A stretch of DNA of 64,000 nt, taken from contig JACRNU010000030.1 in NCBI GenBank assembly GCA_016234805.1, positions 91,406 to 155,405 of the forward strand. Direction: 5' to 3'. The notes under the pieces are model-generated. The model made no database searches, was not told where the DNA came from, and saw only the letters and a list, made by a program, of their open reading frames with translations. The stretch is from Elusimicrobiota bacterium. Lineage in GTDB: Bacteria; Elusimicrobiota; Elusimicrobia; UBA1565; UBA9628. A program made the translations under genes and the position numbers. Positions 34,380-42,812 of the stretch are shown here, piece after piece. Position 1 is the first letter of the stretch; every line of letters starts with the position of its first letter.

Positions 34380-34464
34380 ATTTCTCGACGAGGACCCCCG
34401 CGTTCGCGACCTCGTGCGGAAAACGCACAAAAAACCAATGCAGTGATAAAACATGGCAATAGAT

Positions 34465-34489
34465 GGAAATCTCTCGTCGAGAGATTTCC
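34465..34489. terminator. Perfect 11-bp hairpin between transposase and nrdJ
   Basis: GGAAATCTCTC (34465-34475) and GAGAGATTTCC (34479-34489) pair perfectly around a GTC loop. It follows the transposase stop (minus strand) by about 20 bp and lies just outside the mobile element. It lacks a run of T, so it may be a terminator or a REP-like hairpin. Confidence 0.5.
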
Positions 34490-34501
34490 CCCGTTCCCCT
34501 G

Positions 34502-34527
34502 CTGGTGTCAGACATTGCGTAACTTGC
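34502..34527 (+). repeat. Left inverted repeat of the transposase element
   Basis: 26 bp beginning CTGGTGTCAGACATTGCG; the exact reverse complement of 35535-35560. It contains the last codons and stop of the transposase. Confidence 0.9.
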
Positions 34528-35404
34528 GTTCGTGGGACGCTTCGCGGGGTCGGACTGCCCTGGAAACGAAAGAGCAATCGCGCTTTAAGAATGCAGCGAT
34601 GCGCGATGGAATGATGCCGTGGCCTAGGGCGCGAGTGGCCAGAAGCCTTCGGGCCTGGGCCAAGTGACTGGTCCTGCTTGGGCCGACTAGGGCGTCCAAG
34701 GGCACACCCGTTTCGAGGCAGGTTTGCCGCGCGAGATTCGACAGGTGTTCCAGGGGGTCTTCATCATGGGTGGGAAGGATGCGTTCTGTGTGGTCGTTCG
34801 GTAGGAGAGTCGTCGTCGAGGCATCGAACGGGTCGGGTGCATTGCGGCAGTCAGCCAGTCCCGCATGGACAAATTCTCGGTAATGGCTTCTGGCGAGGTC
34901 GAGCCGTGCATCGAACATCTCCAGCGGGAATCGTGGGTCGATTAGCGTAGGCTGTGCGGTTCCAAGGAGTTCGCTGTGTCCTGACCATGGCCAGTCCTCC
35001 GGTCGCGCAACGCATCCGGCTCGGACAGGATTGAGGTTGATGTAGCGGAGCAGTTGCAGGAAGTAGGCGTCGCTTGTGCATGAGAGCGACTTGAAGCGAT
35101 CCCTGAACAGGTGGCCTTTGCGGTTGTGTCTCCAGTTGAAGCGCCGTGAGTGGCAGGAAAGGAGCCATTGCATCGTCTTGGAAATCGGTGCGGCCGCGGG
35201 TTCCACCAGCAGGTGCAGGTGGTTGGAGAGAAGGCAGTAGGCATAGACTTTGCAGGCGAAACGGTCTTTGGCCGATTCAAGGAGGCTGAGGAAGTCCAGG
35301 TAGTCTTCTTTCTGAAGGAAGATTTCCCCGTCATCGTTGGCGTGGGCCATGGCATGATGGATTCCTCCTATGATATGAGCTCGGGCAGGGCGTGGCATCC
35401 TCAA
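34508..35404 (-). CDS. REP-associated tyrosine transposase (TnpREP/RAYT, Y1_Tnp family)
   Basis: A 298-residue IS200-like single-strand nuclease. The HUH motif is in YCLLSNHLHLLVEP and the likely catalytic Tyr in LLRYINLNPVRAGCV. GHLFRDRFKSL is the region between them common to RAYT proteins. The C-terminal third, rich in basic residues (FLKRDCSFVSRAV), resembles the DnaA-like helix-turn-helix tail found in some members. RAYTs recognise short palindromic repeats; the flanking inverted repeats are its likely target. The frame is intact. Confidence 0.9.
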   Translation of the reverse strand: MRMPRPARAHIIGGIHHAMAHANDDGEIFLQKEDYLDFLSLLESAKDRFACKVYAYCLLSNHLHLLVEPAAAPISKTMQWLLSCHSRRFNWRHNRKGHLFRDRFKSLSCTSDAYFLQLLRYINLNPVRAGCVARPEDWPWSGHSELLGTAQPTLIDPRFPLEMFDARLDLARSHYREFVHAGLADCRNAPDPFDASTTTLLPNDHTERILPTHDEDPLEHLSNLARQTCLETGVPLDALVGPSRTSHLAQARRLLATRALGHGIIPSRIAAFLKRDCSFVSRAVRPREASHERKLRNV

Positions 35405-35534
35405 CTATATACGATTGACCCCCATGAAAAGTTCCCTTATGAAATGGAATATGAAATGGAATGGGCTGTGCGGGGGCCCGTGAAAAATTGGTGAGGCGGG
35501 TGATTGATTGCGGCAGCGTGGTCGGGCGGGTTAT

Positions 35535-35560
35535 GCAAGTTACGCAATGTCTGACACCAG
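35535..35560 (-). repeat. Right inverted repeat of the transposase element
   Basis: The exact reverse complement of 34502-34527. Its end is immediately upstream of the rplU core promoter, so element sequence occupies the -35 position of that promoter. Confidence 0.9.
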
Positions 35561-35564
35561 TGTA

Positions 35565-35573
35565 TGCTATAAT
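35565..35573 (+). promoter_or_regulatory. Extended -10 promoter of rplU-rpmA
   Basis: TGCTATAAT, a consensus extended -10 element (TATAAT 35568-35573). Transcription would begin near 35580, i.e. at or within 1-2 nt of the rplU ATG at 35581, predicting a leaderless message. No good -35 is seen; the spacer lies in the inverted repeat of the mobile element. Confidence 0.65.
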
Positions 35574-35580
35574 GTCACTA

Positions 35581-35904
35581 ATGTACGCGATCATCGAAAC
35601 TGGCGGAAGGCAGTACTGGGTGCAGCCCGGCACGACGCTTCGGGTGGAAACGCTCAAGCACGAGCCCGGGAAGGAATTCTCCTTGGACGCCCTTTGGGCG
35701 GTGGGAGACGCGGTCGAGGGGGCCGAGCCGACGATCAGCCGGAAAGGCAAGGTCGTCGCCGAGGTCGTCAAGAACCTGCGGGGTCCCAGGCTCATCGTCT
35801 TCAAGCGGCGGACCAAGAAGGCCTACAAGAAGATGCACGGTCACCGGCAGAACCTGACGGAGATCCGGATCAAGACCATCGCCGTGGGCGACAAGGCCGC
35901 GTAA
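35581..35904 (+). CDS. rplU: Ribosomal protein L21
   Basis: A 107-residue L21: [17 protein letters not shown] at the N-terminus and [17 protein letters not shown] plus LTEIRI at the C-terminus are family hallmarks. No Shine-Dalgarno is present before ATG 35581 or the alternative in-frame ATG 35572, which overlaps the -10 box. Translation therefore probably starts on a leaderless mRNA. Followed 13 nt later by rpmA. Confidence 0.95.
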   Translation: MYAIIETGGRQYWVQPGTTLRVETLKHEPGKEFSLDALWAVGDAVEGAEPTISRKGKVVAEVVKNLRGPRLIVFKRRTKKAYKKMHGHRQNLTEIRIKTIAVGDKAA

Positions 35905-35917
35905 CCGGAGGACTCGA

Positions 35918-36178
35918 ATGGCTCACACTAAAGCTCAAGGCTCCAGCTCGAACGGCCGCGACAGCCACGGCCAACGGCTGGGCGTCAAGCGCTACGGCGG
36001 CCAGCTGGTGCGGCCCGGGATGATCATCGCCCGGCAGCGCGGCACCACGTATCTGGCGGGCCTCAACGTCGGGCAGGGCAAGGACGACACGCTGTTCGCG
36101 AAGGCCGTGGGCGTCGTCACCTTCGACTTCGCCTACAAGGGCAAGAAGCGCGTCAACGTCGTCCCGGTCAAGGCCTGA
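35918..36178 (+). CDS. rpmA: Ribosomal protein L27
   Basis: An 86-residue L27, beginning [20 protein letters not shown] with the conserved basic N-terminal tail and lacking the cleavable Firmicutes-type leader. [12 protein letters not shown] is conserved. It has a strong GGAGGA ribosome-binding site, in contrast to rplU. Confidence 0.95.
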   Translation: MAHTKAQGSSSNGRDSHGQRLGVKRYGGQLVRPGMIIARQRGTTYLAGLNVGQGKDDTLFAKAVGVVTFDFAYKGKKRVNVVPVKA

Positions 36179-36183
36179 CCGAA

Positions 36184-36247
36184 ACGCCAAGAAATCCTTC
36201 CGCGGCTTCACTGACCGCCGACGCACGGGTTTCTTGGCGTCTTTATT
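36184..36247 (+). terminator. Intrinsic-type terminator after rplU-rpmA
   Basis: ACGCCAAGAAA (36184-36194) pairs perfectly over 11 bp with TTTCTTGGCGT (36230-36240), followed by CTTTATT. The loop is long (35 nt) and obgE starts 5 nt later, so read-through is possible. Confidence 0.6.
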
Positions 36248-36251
36248 CCTG

Positions 36252-37619
36252 ATGCATACCAACTTCATCGACAGGGTCCGCGTCCACGTGGCGGCGGGGC
36301 CGGGCGGCGACGGCTGCCTGTCCTTCCGGCGCGAGAAGTTCATCGAGTTCGGCGGGCCCAACGGCGCGGACGGGGGCAAGGGCGGGGACGTCTGGTTCGA
36401 GGCCACCGCCGACCTCGCCACCCTGCTCGACGTGGCGCGCAACCCGCACGTCAAGGGCTGCCAGGGCTCCCCTGGCAAGGGCGGCAACAAGACGGGCGCG
36501 GCCGGAGAGGACACCGTCATCCGCGTGCCGCTCGGCACCGTGATCTACGTGCGCCACGGAGAACGGCGGCTCGAGGCTGCGGACCTGTGCGTCCAGGGAC
36601 AGCGGTATCTGGCGGCCCAGGGCGGCCGGGGCGGCCGCGGCAACCTCTCCTTCAAGACCAAGTTCAACACCGCTCCGCGCGTGGCCGAGAAGGGCGAGCC
36701 GGGCAAGGCCTTCACCCTGGACCTCGAGCTCAAGCTCATCGCGGACGTGGGGTTCGTGGGCCTGCCCAACGCGGGCAAGTCCACCCTCCTGGCTCGGATC
36801 TCCGCGGCCCGGCCCAAGATCGCGGACTATCCGTTCACCACGCTCTCGCCGAATCTCGGGGCCGTCTCCCACAAGGGGGTGGAGTTCTCCGCGGCCGACA
36901 TCCCAGGCCTCATCGAGGGGGCCCACGAGGGCAAGGGCCTCGGCATCGAGTTCCTGAGGCACGTGGAGCGCACCCGGATATTGATCCACCTGGTGGACCC
37001 TTCCGGACACGACGGCGTGGACGCGGTCCGGGGCGTCCGGATCATCGAGGCCGAGCTCGCGGCGGTCAGCTCTGAGCTTCTCCGCAAGCCCCGTCTGCTG
37101 GTGGTCACCAAGGCGGACCTCCCCGGCTTCGAGGCAGCGGTGAAAGCCCTCAAGCGGCGCTACCCGAAGCGGGAGGTCCTCGTGATCTCGGCCGCGACCG
37201 GCGCGGGAGTGTCCGCCCTGCTCGACCGCGTCATCAAAACGCTTCCCCGCCGGTCCACCCCCGTGCCGTCGCTGTCCGACCCGCGGGCGTCTGCCGTCGA
37301 GGCCGCGGTGCGCGTCGAACCGGGCTTCCGCGTGCGGGACGCTGGAGGCGGCAGGTTCGTCCTGTCCGGCCCCTTCGTGGAGAGGGCGGCGTCCATGCTC
37401 AAGGCCGAGCTTCCCGAGGCCGTGGAGCGCTTCCAGAAGGCGCTCAAGCGCATCGGCGTGGACCGGGCCCTCAGGCACGCCGGCATCCGGGAAGGCGACT
37501 ATGTTGCGTGCGGCAAGCTCGAGTTCGAGTGGACCGAGATCGGCAAGGCGCCTCCGGGCCTCATCAACCGCCGCGAACGGGCCAAACTGAGGAAGATCCT
37601 CCGCGCGAGAAAGGGATGA
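36252..37619 (+). CDS. obgE: Obg/CgtA GTPase
   Basis: A 455-residue ribosome-associated GTPase. The Gly-rich Obg domain (AAGPGGDGCLSFRREKF, GGPNGADGGKGGD, GGRGGRGN) covers residues ~1-160. The G domain has GLPNAGKSTLLARIS (G1), DYPFTTLSPNLG (G2), DIPGLIEGAHEGKGLG (G3), TKAD (G4) and SAATG (G5). A C-terminal OCT-like extension follows. It overlaps hpnD by 4 nt; rplU-rpmA-obgE is a widely conserved order. Confidence 0.96.
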   Translation: MHTNFIDRVRVHVAAGPGGDGCLSFRREKFIEFGGPNGADGGKGGDVWFEATADLATLLDVARNPHVKGCQGSPGKGGNKTGAAGEDTVIRVPLGTVIYVRHGERRLEAADLCVQGQRYLAAQGGRGGRGNLSFKTKFNTAPRVAEKGEPGKAFTLDLELKLIADVGFVGLPNAGKSTLLARISAARPKIADYPFTTLSPNLGAVSHKGVEFSAADIPGLIEGAHEGKGLGIEFLRHVERTRILIHLVDPSGHDGVDAVRGVRIIEAELAAVSSELLRKPRLLVVTKADLPGFEAAVKALKRRYPKREVLVISAATGAGVSALLDRVIKTLPRRSTPVPSLSDPRASAVEAAVRVEPGFRVRDAGGGRFVLSGPFVERAASMLKAELPEAVERFQKALKRIGVDRALRHAGIREGDYVACGKLEFEWTEIGKAPPGLINRRERAKLRKILRARKG

Positions 37620-38464
37620 AGGTTTCCGAGCCCAAGGAGAAGGGGTCGAGCTTCTACCTGGGCTTCCTGTTCCTTTCCAAGCCCAGGCGGGAAGCCCTCA
37701 ACGCGGTCTACGCCTACTGCCGGCACATCGACGACATCGTCGACTCCGGGGAGCTCACCGCTGAGGCCGCCCGCCACGAGCTGGGGTTCTGGCACGACGA
37801 GCTCGACCGCCTCTTCGGCGGACGGCCGGCCCACCCGGTGGCCCTGCGCCTGGCTCCGCACGTGCGAGGTTTCGGCCTGGTCAAGGAGCCGTTCCTGGAA
37901 ATCCTCAAGGGCTGCGAGATGGACCTGGGGCAGGTGCGCTACGAGTCCTTCCCGGAACTGCAGACCTACATGGCCCGCGTGGCCTCGGCCGTGGGGCTCA
38001 TCGCGGTGGAGATCTTCGGCCACCAGGCCACCCCGCCGGACCGCCTGCGCGAGTTCGCCATGGATTTCGGCTACGCCTTCCAGCTCACCAACATCATCCG
38101 CGACGTGGGCGCGGACCTCGACAAGGGCAGGGTGTACCTGCCGTCCTCGGACATGAAGGAGGCGGGCTATCCTCTCGAGTCCCTGCTGCGGCGCGAGCGC
38201 GGCGACGCGTTCCGGTATCTCATGGAGCTGCAGTACAACCGGGCCAAGACCTTTTATAGGAAGGCGCGGGCGAACCTCGCCCCAGGGGACCGGCGCTCCA
38301 TGCTGCCTGCCGAGATCATGGCGCATATCTACGAGGGACTGCTCGAGGACATCCGCGCCTCGGGATTCGACGTCCTCGGCGCCCCGCGGAGCCAGGGCCT
38401 CCTGAGCAAGACGGGACGAGCGTTCAAGGCCCTGCTCTACTGCCGGGGACTTTCCGGTGCCTAG
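37616..38464 (+). CDS. hpnD: Presqualene diphosphate synthase-like (HpnD, squalene/phytoene synthase family)
   Basis: A 282-residue head-to-head prenyl synthase. The two Asp-rich motifs are RHIDDIVDSG (residues ~37-46) and NIIRDVGADLDKGRVYLP (~155-172). The YESFPELQTYMARVASAVGL region is typical of HpnD. It would condense two farnesyl diphosphates. The partner HpnE follows 29 nt later; no HpnC gene is in this window. Start ATG 37616 overlaps the obgE stop. Confidence 0.85.
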   Translation: MKVSEPKEKGSSFYLGFLFLSKPRREALNAVYAYCRHIDDIVDSGELTAEAARHELGFWHDELDRLFGGRPAHPVALRLAPHVRGFGLVKEPFLEILKGCEMDLGQVRYESFPELQTYMARVASAVGLIAVEIFGHQATPPDRLREFAMDFGYAFQLTNIIRDVGADLDKGRVYLPSSDMKEAGYPLESLLRRERGDAFRYLMELQYNRAKTFYRKARANLAPGDRRSMLPAEIMAHIYEGLLEDIRASGFDVLGAPRSQGLLSKTGRAFKALLYCRGLSGA

Positions 38465-38481
38465 CAGCCATCCCGAACCCC

Positions 38482-38487
38482 TAGGAT
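38482..38487 (+). promoter_or_regulatory. Possible -10 box before hpnE
   Basis: TAGGAT lies 6 nt upstream of the hpnE ATG, the same spacing as at three better-supported leaderless starts in this window. No -35 is visible, so this is weak. Confidence 0.3.
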
Positions 38488-38493
38488 GCGGGG

Positions 38494-39816
38494 ATGGCTT
38501 CTGAGCACTGGGACGCCCTGGTCCTGGGCGGAGGAGTGGCCGGCCTTTCCTGCGCCACGGCCCTGGCCGAGGCGGGCAGCCGCGTGCTCGTTCTGGAGAA
38601 GGGCCCGGCGCTCGGAGGCCGCGCCCGCTCCTTCCAGGACCCGGAGACAGGCCTGACCTGGGATAATGGGCCGCACCTTTTTTCCGGCCGCTGCCACCAC
38701 ATCTTGCGCTTCCTGAAGCGGCTGGACCGCGAAAGCCGGCTCGTCTTCCCGGAGCGCCTGCGCATGGATTTCTTCGACGGTAAGGCCGCGGATTCCCTCA
38801 GGATCCCGGCCACGCTCGGCAACAGGTTCGGCCTTCTCTGGGCCGTGTGGAGCCTGCGCGGCCTCGGGCCCGGGGACAAGTGGGGGACGCTGCGCCTCAG
38901 GAGGGGTCTTGCGGCCGTGGACCTCGCCGCGCTCGCCGGAATCACAGGCCGCGCCTGGTTCGACTCCATGGGGCAGTCCCGGCAGGTGGTCGAACGGCTG
39001 CTCGACCCTCTCTCGCGGATCCTGCTCAACGAGTCCTCCGAGAAGGTCTCGGCCGCTGCCTTGGCTCAGACCCTGAGGGAGCTCATCTTGGGCGGGGGCG
39101 ATGCCATGCGCCTGGGCTGGTCCTCCGTTCCCTTGAGCGAGCTTTATGCCGAACCTGCCCGGGCTTACATCTCGGCGCGGGGAGGCTCGGTCATGCTCTC
39201 CACCGAGGTCACGCGCTTCGTGGAGGACGAGGGCCGCGTGATGGGCGCAGCGGACGAGTGGGGTCAGCGGTTCCTGGCGGACGCGACCGTCGCCACCCTG
39301 CCGCCCTGGGAGCTCAAGCGCCTGGCTTTTCCCCCCAGGCTCAAGGGCCCCTGGGAGGGATTGGATTCCTCCGCCATGGGGACGGTGCACATAGATTTCG
39401 AGACCCCGGTCCTCGACGTCCCGGTCGCTGCCATGACCGGGACCACGGCTTCCTGGGTCCTGGCCCGGCCAGGCCGGACCGGCACGGACCAGCGCCTGTC
39501 CTTGGCCGTATCCGCGGGCCGCGACGTGCTCAAGGCCTCGGACCCCGCGTTCTTCGAAGCCGGCCGGCGCGACCTGGCGAAGTGCCTTCCCGAATCCCAA
39601 AAAGCTAGAATCACAGGCTGGAAAGTCGCTCGGGAGCCTTCGGCGCGGCTCAGCCACCCGCCCGGCTCCGAGGGATTCCGCCCGCGTCCCGGGCGGGTCC
39701 TGCCGGGCCTGAGCCTCGCGGGCGACTGGACCCGGACCGGGTTTCCCGCGTCCATGGAGAGCGCGGCTGCCAGCGGAACGCGCGCCGCAGAGGAGTTGAT
39801 GGAGAGACATGCTTAA
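38494..39816 (+). CDS. hpnE: Hydroxysqualene dehydroxylase-like FAD oxidoreductase
   Basis: A 440-residue flavoprotein of the phytoene-desaturase/amine-oxidase superfamily. The N-terminal dinucleotide fold reads [56 protein letters not shown] follows as in HpnE, and the C-terminal FAD motif is [19 protein letters not shown]. Adjacent to hpnD, so it probably reduces hydroxysqualene to squalene. No clear Shine-Dalgarno precedes ATG 38494. It overlaps dcd by 8 bp. Confidence 0.85.
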   Translation: MASEHWDALVLGGGVAGLSCATALAEAGSRVLVLEKGPALGGRARSFQDPETGLTWDNGPHLFSGRCHHILRFLKRLDRESRLVFPERLRMDFFDGKAADSLRIPATLGNRFGLLWAVWSLRGLGPGDKWGTLRLRRGLAAVDLAALAGITGRAWFDSMGQSRQVVERLLDPLSRILLNESSEKVSAAALAQTLRELILGGGDAMRLGWSSVPLSELYAEPARAYISARGGSVMLSTEVTRFVEDEGRVMGAADEWGQRFLADATVATLPPWELKRLAFPPRLKGPWEGLDSSAMGTVHIDFETPVLDVPVAAMTGTTASWVLARPGRTGTDQRLSLAVSAGRDVLKASDPAFFEAGRRDLAKCLPESQKARITGWKVAREPSARLSHPPGSEGFRPRPGRVLPGLSLAGDWTRTGFPASMESAAASGTRAAEELMERHA

Positions 39817-40384
39817 ATCAGACAAGTGGATCCGCAGGATGTGCAAGGAGCAGGGCATGATCGAGCCCTTCGTGGACCGTCAGGACGGAGGGGGGAAAGT
39901 CAGCTTCGGCCTTTCCTCCTACGGGTACGATATCCGCGTGTCGAGTGAATATAAGATCTTCACCAACACCTTCGTCGCGACCGTGGACCCCAAGGCCTTC
40001 GACGCGCGCTCCTTCGTGGACTTCAAGGGCGAGGTCTGCGTGGTGCCGCCCAACTCCTTCGCCCTGGCCCGGTCCGTGGAGAAGTTCAACATCCCGCGCA
40101 GCGTGCTGGCCCTCTGCCTGGGAAAGTCCACCTACGCCCGGTGCGGCATCATCGTCAACGTGACGCCGCTGGAGCCCACCTGGGCCGGGTTCCTCACCAT
40201 CGAGATCTCCAACACCACGCCGCTTCCGGCCAAGATCTACTCGAACGAGGGCATCGCCCAGCTCCTGTTCCTCGAGAGCGACGAGGTCTGCGAGACCAGC
40301 TACGCGGACCGCAAGGGCAAATACCAGGACCAAGTCGGCGTGGTCGGGCCGAGGATGCTTGCCCGCCCGGACCAGAAACCCTGA
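39809..40384 (+). CDS. dcd: dCTP deaminase
   Basis: A 191-residue trimeric dUTPase-fold enzyme that deaminates dCTP to dUTP. Conserved segments: [37 protein letters not shown] (catalytic region), [23 protein letters not shown] and [11 protein letters not shown]. Length is normal. Overlaps hpnE by 8 bp. Confidence 0.95.
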   Translation: MLKSDKWIRRMCKEQGMIEPFVDRQDGGGKVSFGLSSYGYDIRVSSEYKIFTNTFVATVDPKAFDARSFVDFKGEVCVVPPNSFALARSVEKFNIPRSVLALCLGKSTYARCGIIVNVTPLEPTWAGFLTIEISNTTPLPAKIYSNEGIAQLLFLESDEVCETSYADRKGKYQDQVGVVGPRMLARPDQKP

Positions 40385-40391
40385 GCGGGCG

Positions 40392-41564
40392 ATGACCGGG
40401 AAAGGTGTCGTCCGCGCGTCGTGTCTGCTGGCCTTCTTCATCGGCGCGTCCTCCGCGGGCGCCGTGCAGGAAGCTGAGGACGCCGATTCCCTGCCCGTCA
40501 CCCTGGGGCCCGAGTACAACGACATCGCCCTGCAACTGGCCGCGGCGAACGGCCGTGCCTACGCTCCCAAGGTTGAGAGGAAGGTCATCGGCCGCGTGCG
40601 CGAGATCCTGAGCGTCGACCAGAACATGCCTCAGGGCGCCGGCCCGCGCGGCCTGGCCATCGTGCGCGAAAAATCAAGCAAGCCAGCGCTCCAGGAGCTG
40701 TTGGAGACTGAGCACCCCGATATGCGGTTCCTGAAGGAGCCGGGATACCGGCTCATCCTCACGGTCCCCGAGCATCTTAAGGCGGTCAAGAAGAACCTGG
40801 ACTGGGTGGACCATCATGTCGGCAGGAAAGGCTACTGGAAGGTGGACCTGGCCGATGTGCGGCGGCGCGTCGTCGATGACCTCGAGGGCGTGGACGCGGT
40901 GGTCTATCTCTATCGGCCCGCCGAATCCCGGCCCGCTTCGGAGTCCCACCAGGGCCCGGCCCCCAAGCTCGCTGCTCCCCGGTCTGAGGACTGGCGCCGC
41001 GACATGCTCTCGGAGATGTGGCAGAGGAGGATCCTCGGCCCGGACATGAACCAGCCGTCGCCCGATGACGAGAGGGTCCTGGGGCTCGTGCGCAAGGCCG
41101 AGGCCGCGGGCGCGGTGGAGGACCTCAGGGCCAAGGGCCTGCCCCTGGCAGGGCTGATGGTCGAGGCCCGGCTTGCGGGCGATCCTGCCAAGCGTTCCAT
41201 GCTCACCAAGGAGGGCTATGACCGCTGGGTATTCCTCCGCTCTCAGGACGCGGTCGCATTCTTCGAGCGCAAGGGCGTGGACGCGAAGTGGGTCTTCAAG
41301 CTCCGGGACATGGACGGCAAGCCCCTGTTCGTCGCCGGCGGATTCCTGACCGAAGCCGGCGACAAGGTCTACCGGCGGGCCTCCCTGGGCATGGCCATGT
41401 TCTGGATGCTGCCTTCTGGCGAGGTCATGGGCACCCGGCCTCCGCCGCAGAGGGCCCAGCCCGCTCCGACTGCCCTTCCTTCAGCCGCCGCTCCCCCGGC
41501 GACCGGGCCCGCAGCAGGGGTTCCAGGAACTCCCCCCCAGGGGGGCGGGGCTCCAGGCGAGTAG
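40392..41564 (+). CDS. Secreted protein of unknown function
   Basis: A 390-residue protein beginning with a signal peptide (VRASCLLAFFIGASSAGA, probable cleavage after the last Ala). The mature part is mixed and charged, with no motif I recognise, and ends in a Pro/Ala/Gly-rich tail of ~50 residues in which a C-run/G-run palindrome is translated as TPPQGGGAPGE. It starts 7 nt after dcd. A soluble periplasmic or surface protein is the safest description. Confidence 0.7.
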   Translation: MTGKGVVRASCLLAFFIGASSAGAVQEAEDADSLPVTLGPEYNDIALQLAAANGRAYAPKVERKVIGRVREILSVDQNMPQGAGPRGLAIVREKSSKPALQELLETEHPDMRFLKEPGYRLILTVPEHLKAVKKNLDWVDHHVGRKGYWKVDLADVRRRVVDDLEGVDAVVYLYRPAESRPASESHQGPAPKLAAPRSEDWRRDMLSEMWQRRILGPDMNQPSPDDERVLGLVRKAEAAGAVEDLRAKGLPLAGLMVEARLAGDPAKRSMLTKEGYDRWVFLRSQDAVAFFERKGVDAKWVFKLRDMDGKPLFVAGGFLTEAGDKVYRRASLGMAMFWMLPSGEVMGTRPPPQRAQPAPTALPSAAAPPATGPAAGVPGTPPQGGGAPGE

Positions 41565-41600
41565 AGGCCTCAAGGCCCGGCCTGGAGGAGAACCTCGGTC

Positions 41601-41630
41601 TTGCCGTCGGGCCCGTCGATAATGTATTAT
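41601..41630 (+). promoter_or_regulatory. Promoter of rplM-rpsI
   Basis: TTGCCG (41601-41606) and TATTAT (41625-41630) with an 18-bp spacer. The ATG pair at 41634/41637 would be at or next to the transcription start. Confidence 0.55.
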
Positions 41631-41636
41631 TGCATG

Positions 41637-42065
41637 ATGACTCAGAAAACCACTCTCACAGACCCCCGCCGGGCCGCCGAGACCCGGAAGTGGCATCACG
41701 TGGATGCCAAGGGGCAGATCCTCGGCCGGATGGCCACTCGCTTGGCGACCCTCTTGCGCGGCAAGCACAAGGTCGAGTACACGCCGTCCACCGACTGCGG
41801 AGATTTCGTCGTGGTCACCAATGCCAAGGAGATACGCCTCACGGGCGACAAGCTCGCGCAGAAGACGTATTTCCGGCATTCGGGCTATGCCCGCGGGGCG
41901 CACGTCACGCCCCTGTTCCGCATGATGGAGAAGGACCCCCGCAAGGTCGTGGCCCTGGCCGTCAAGCGGATGATCCCCAGCAACCGGCTGCGCGACCGGC
42001 AGATGACGCGCCTGCGCATCTTCGTCGACGCCAAAAATCCCTTCGCCCCCAAGGTCAAAGCATGA
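41637..42065 (+). CDS. rplM: Ribosomal protein L13
   Basis: A 142-residue L13, exactly the normal length: KWHHVDAKGQILGRMATRLATLLRG, YTPSTDCGDFVVVTNA and the MRLRIF-like RLRIFVDAKNPF end. ATG 41637 is chosen on length and on its position 6 nt after the -10 box; ATG 41634 is equally possible. No Shine-Dalgarno is visible, so a leaderless mRNA is likely. It overlaps rpsI by 4 nt. Confidence 0.94.
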   Translation: MTQKTTLTDPRRAAETRKWHHVDAKGQILGRMATRLATLLRGKHKVEYTPSTDCGDFVVVTNAKEIRLTGDKLAQKTYFRHSGYARGAHVTPLFRMMEKDPRKVVALAVKRMIPSNRLRDRQMTRLRIFVDAKNPFAPKVKA

Positions 42066-42469
42066 ACCCAAAAGCCAGCCAGCAAATCTGGGCCACGGGC
42101 CGCCGCAAGTGTTCGGTCGCCCAGGTCCGCCTCATCCCTCAGGGGGAGGGCAAGGTCACGATCAACTCCCGGCCCGTCGATGAGTACTTCCTCGGCCAGG
42201 ACCGCCGCAAGCGCGACGTCCTCGCCCCCATCGCCGTGGTCGAAGAGGCCAAGAAGTTCGACTTCGCGGTCAAGGTGTTCGGCGGAGGGGTGACGGGTCA
42301 GGCCGGCGCGGTGCGCCACGCCATCTCGCGCGCCCTCGTCAAGCTCGACCTGAAGAACAAGAAGCCTCTTCGCGTGGAGGGGTTCCTCACCAGGGACTCC
42401 CGCATGGTCGAACGCAAGAAGTCCGGCCAGCCCAAGGCCCGCAAACGCTTCCAGTACTCGAAGCGGTAA
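42062..42469 (+). CDS. rpsI: Ribosomal protein S9
   Basis: A 135-residue S9 with WATGRRKCSVAQVRL, GGGVTGQAGAVRHAISRAL and the basic C-terminal KARKRFQYSKR tail that reaches the ribosomal P-site. Translationally coupled to rplM by ATGA. Confidence 0.96.
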   Translation: MNPKASQQIWATGRRKCSVAQVRLIPQGEGKVTINSRPVDEYFLGQDRRKRDVLAPIAVVEEAKKFDFAVKVFGGGVTGQAGAVRHAISRALVKLDLKNKKPLRVEGFLTRDSRMVERKKSGQPKARKRFQYSKR

Positions 42470-42506
42470 TCGGACCGGGGAACTCCTGGACCCCTTGCCT
42501 CCTGTG

Positions 42507-42809
42507 ATGGAGAGGGTCAAGGTCCGCGGCCTCGGCCGCCTGGCGGCCGCGGTCTTGGGCGGGTGGGGCGCGCTCACGCTGCTCAAGGGCTTCTACGACC
42601 TCTTCATCGGCGAGCCTGAGGCCAACCTCTACTCTCCCGAGCCCTGGATGTTCGTGACCAGAGAGGCCTGGCTGCGCTACGGCGGCTTCGAGCTCGCCTA
42701 CGGCATCGCCTGCGTCTCCCTGGGTTGGGCCGCGCTGCGCTACAGCCGATCCCTCCCTGAGACGGTGGAGCGCGAGCGCCGAGACCAGGATTTCCAGCTG
42801 TTCGAGTAG
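42507..42809 (+). CDS. Small two-helix membrane protein, unknown
   Basis: A 100-residue protein with two hydrophobic helices (LAAAVLGGWGALTLLKGFYDLF and LAYGIACVSLGWAAL) and a charged C-terminal tail. No family recognised. It lies between rpsI and asnB, ending 3 nt before the latter. Start uncertain among GTG 42504 and ATG 42507. Confidence 0.6.
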   Translation: MERVKVRGLGRLAAAVLGGWGALTLLKGFYDLFIGEPEANLYSPEPWMFVTREAWLRYGGFELAYGIACVSLGWAALRYSRSLPETVERERRDQDFQLFE

Positions 42810-42812
42810 CGT

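Larger units (their letters stand above)
34502..35560 (-). mobile_element. REP-associated (Y1/HUH) transposase element with perfect 26-bp inverted ends
   Basis: A 1,059-bp unit bounded by identical inverted 26-bp repeats (34502-34527 and 35535-35560) and containing one transposase gene. The left repeat overlaps the 3' end of the gene, including its stop codon; the right repeat ends 5-8 bp before the extended -10 box of rplU. Ends start CTGGTGTCAGACATTGCG. A related motif sits before tpiA (50882-50902). Confidence 0.8.
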
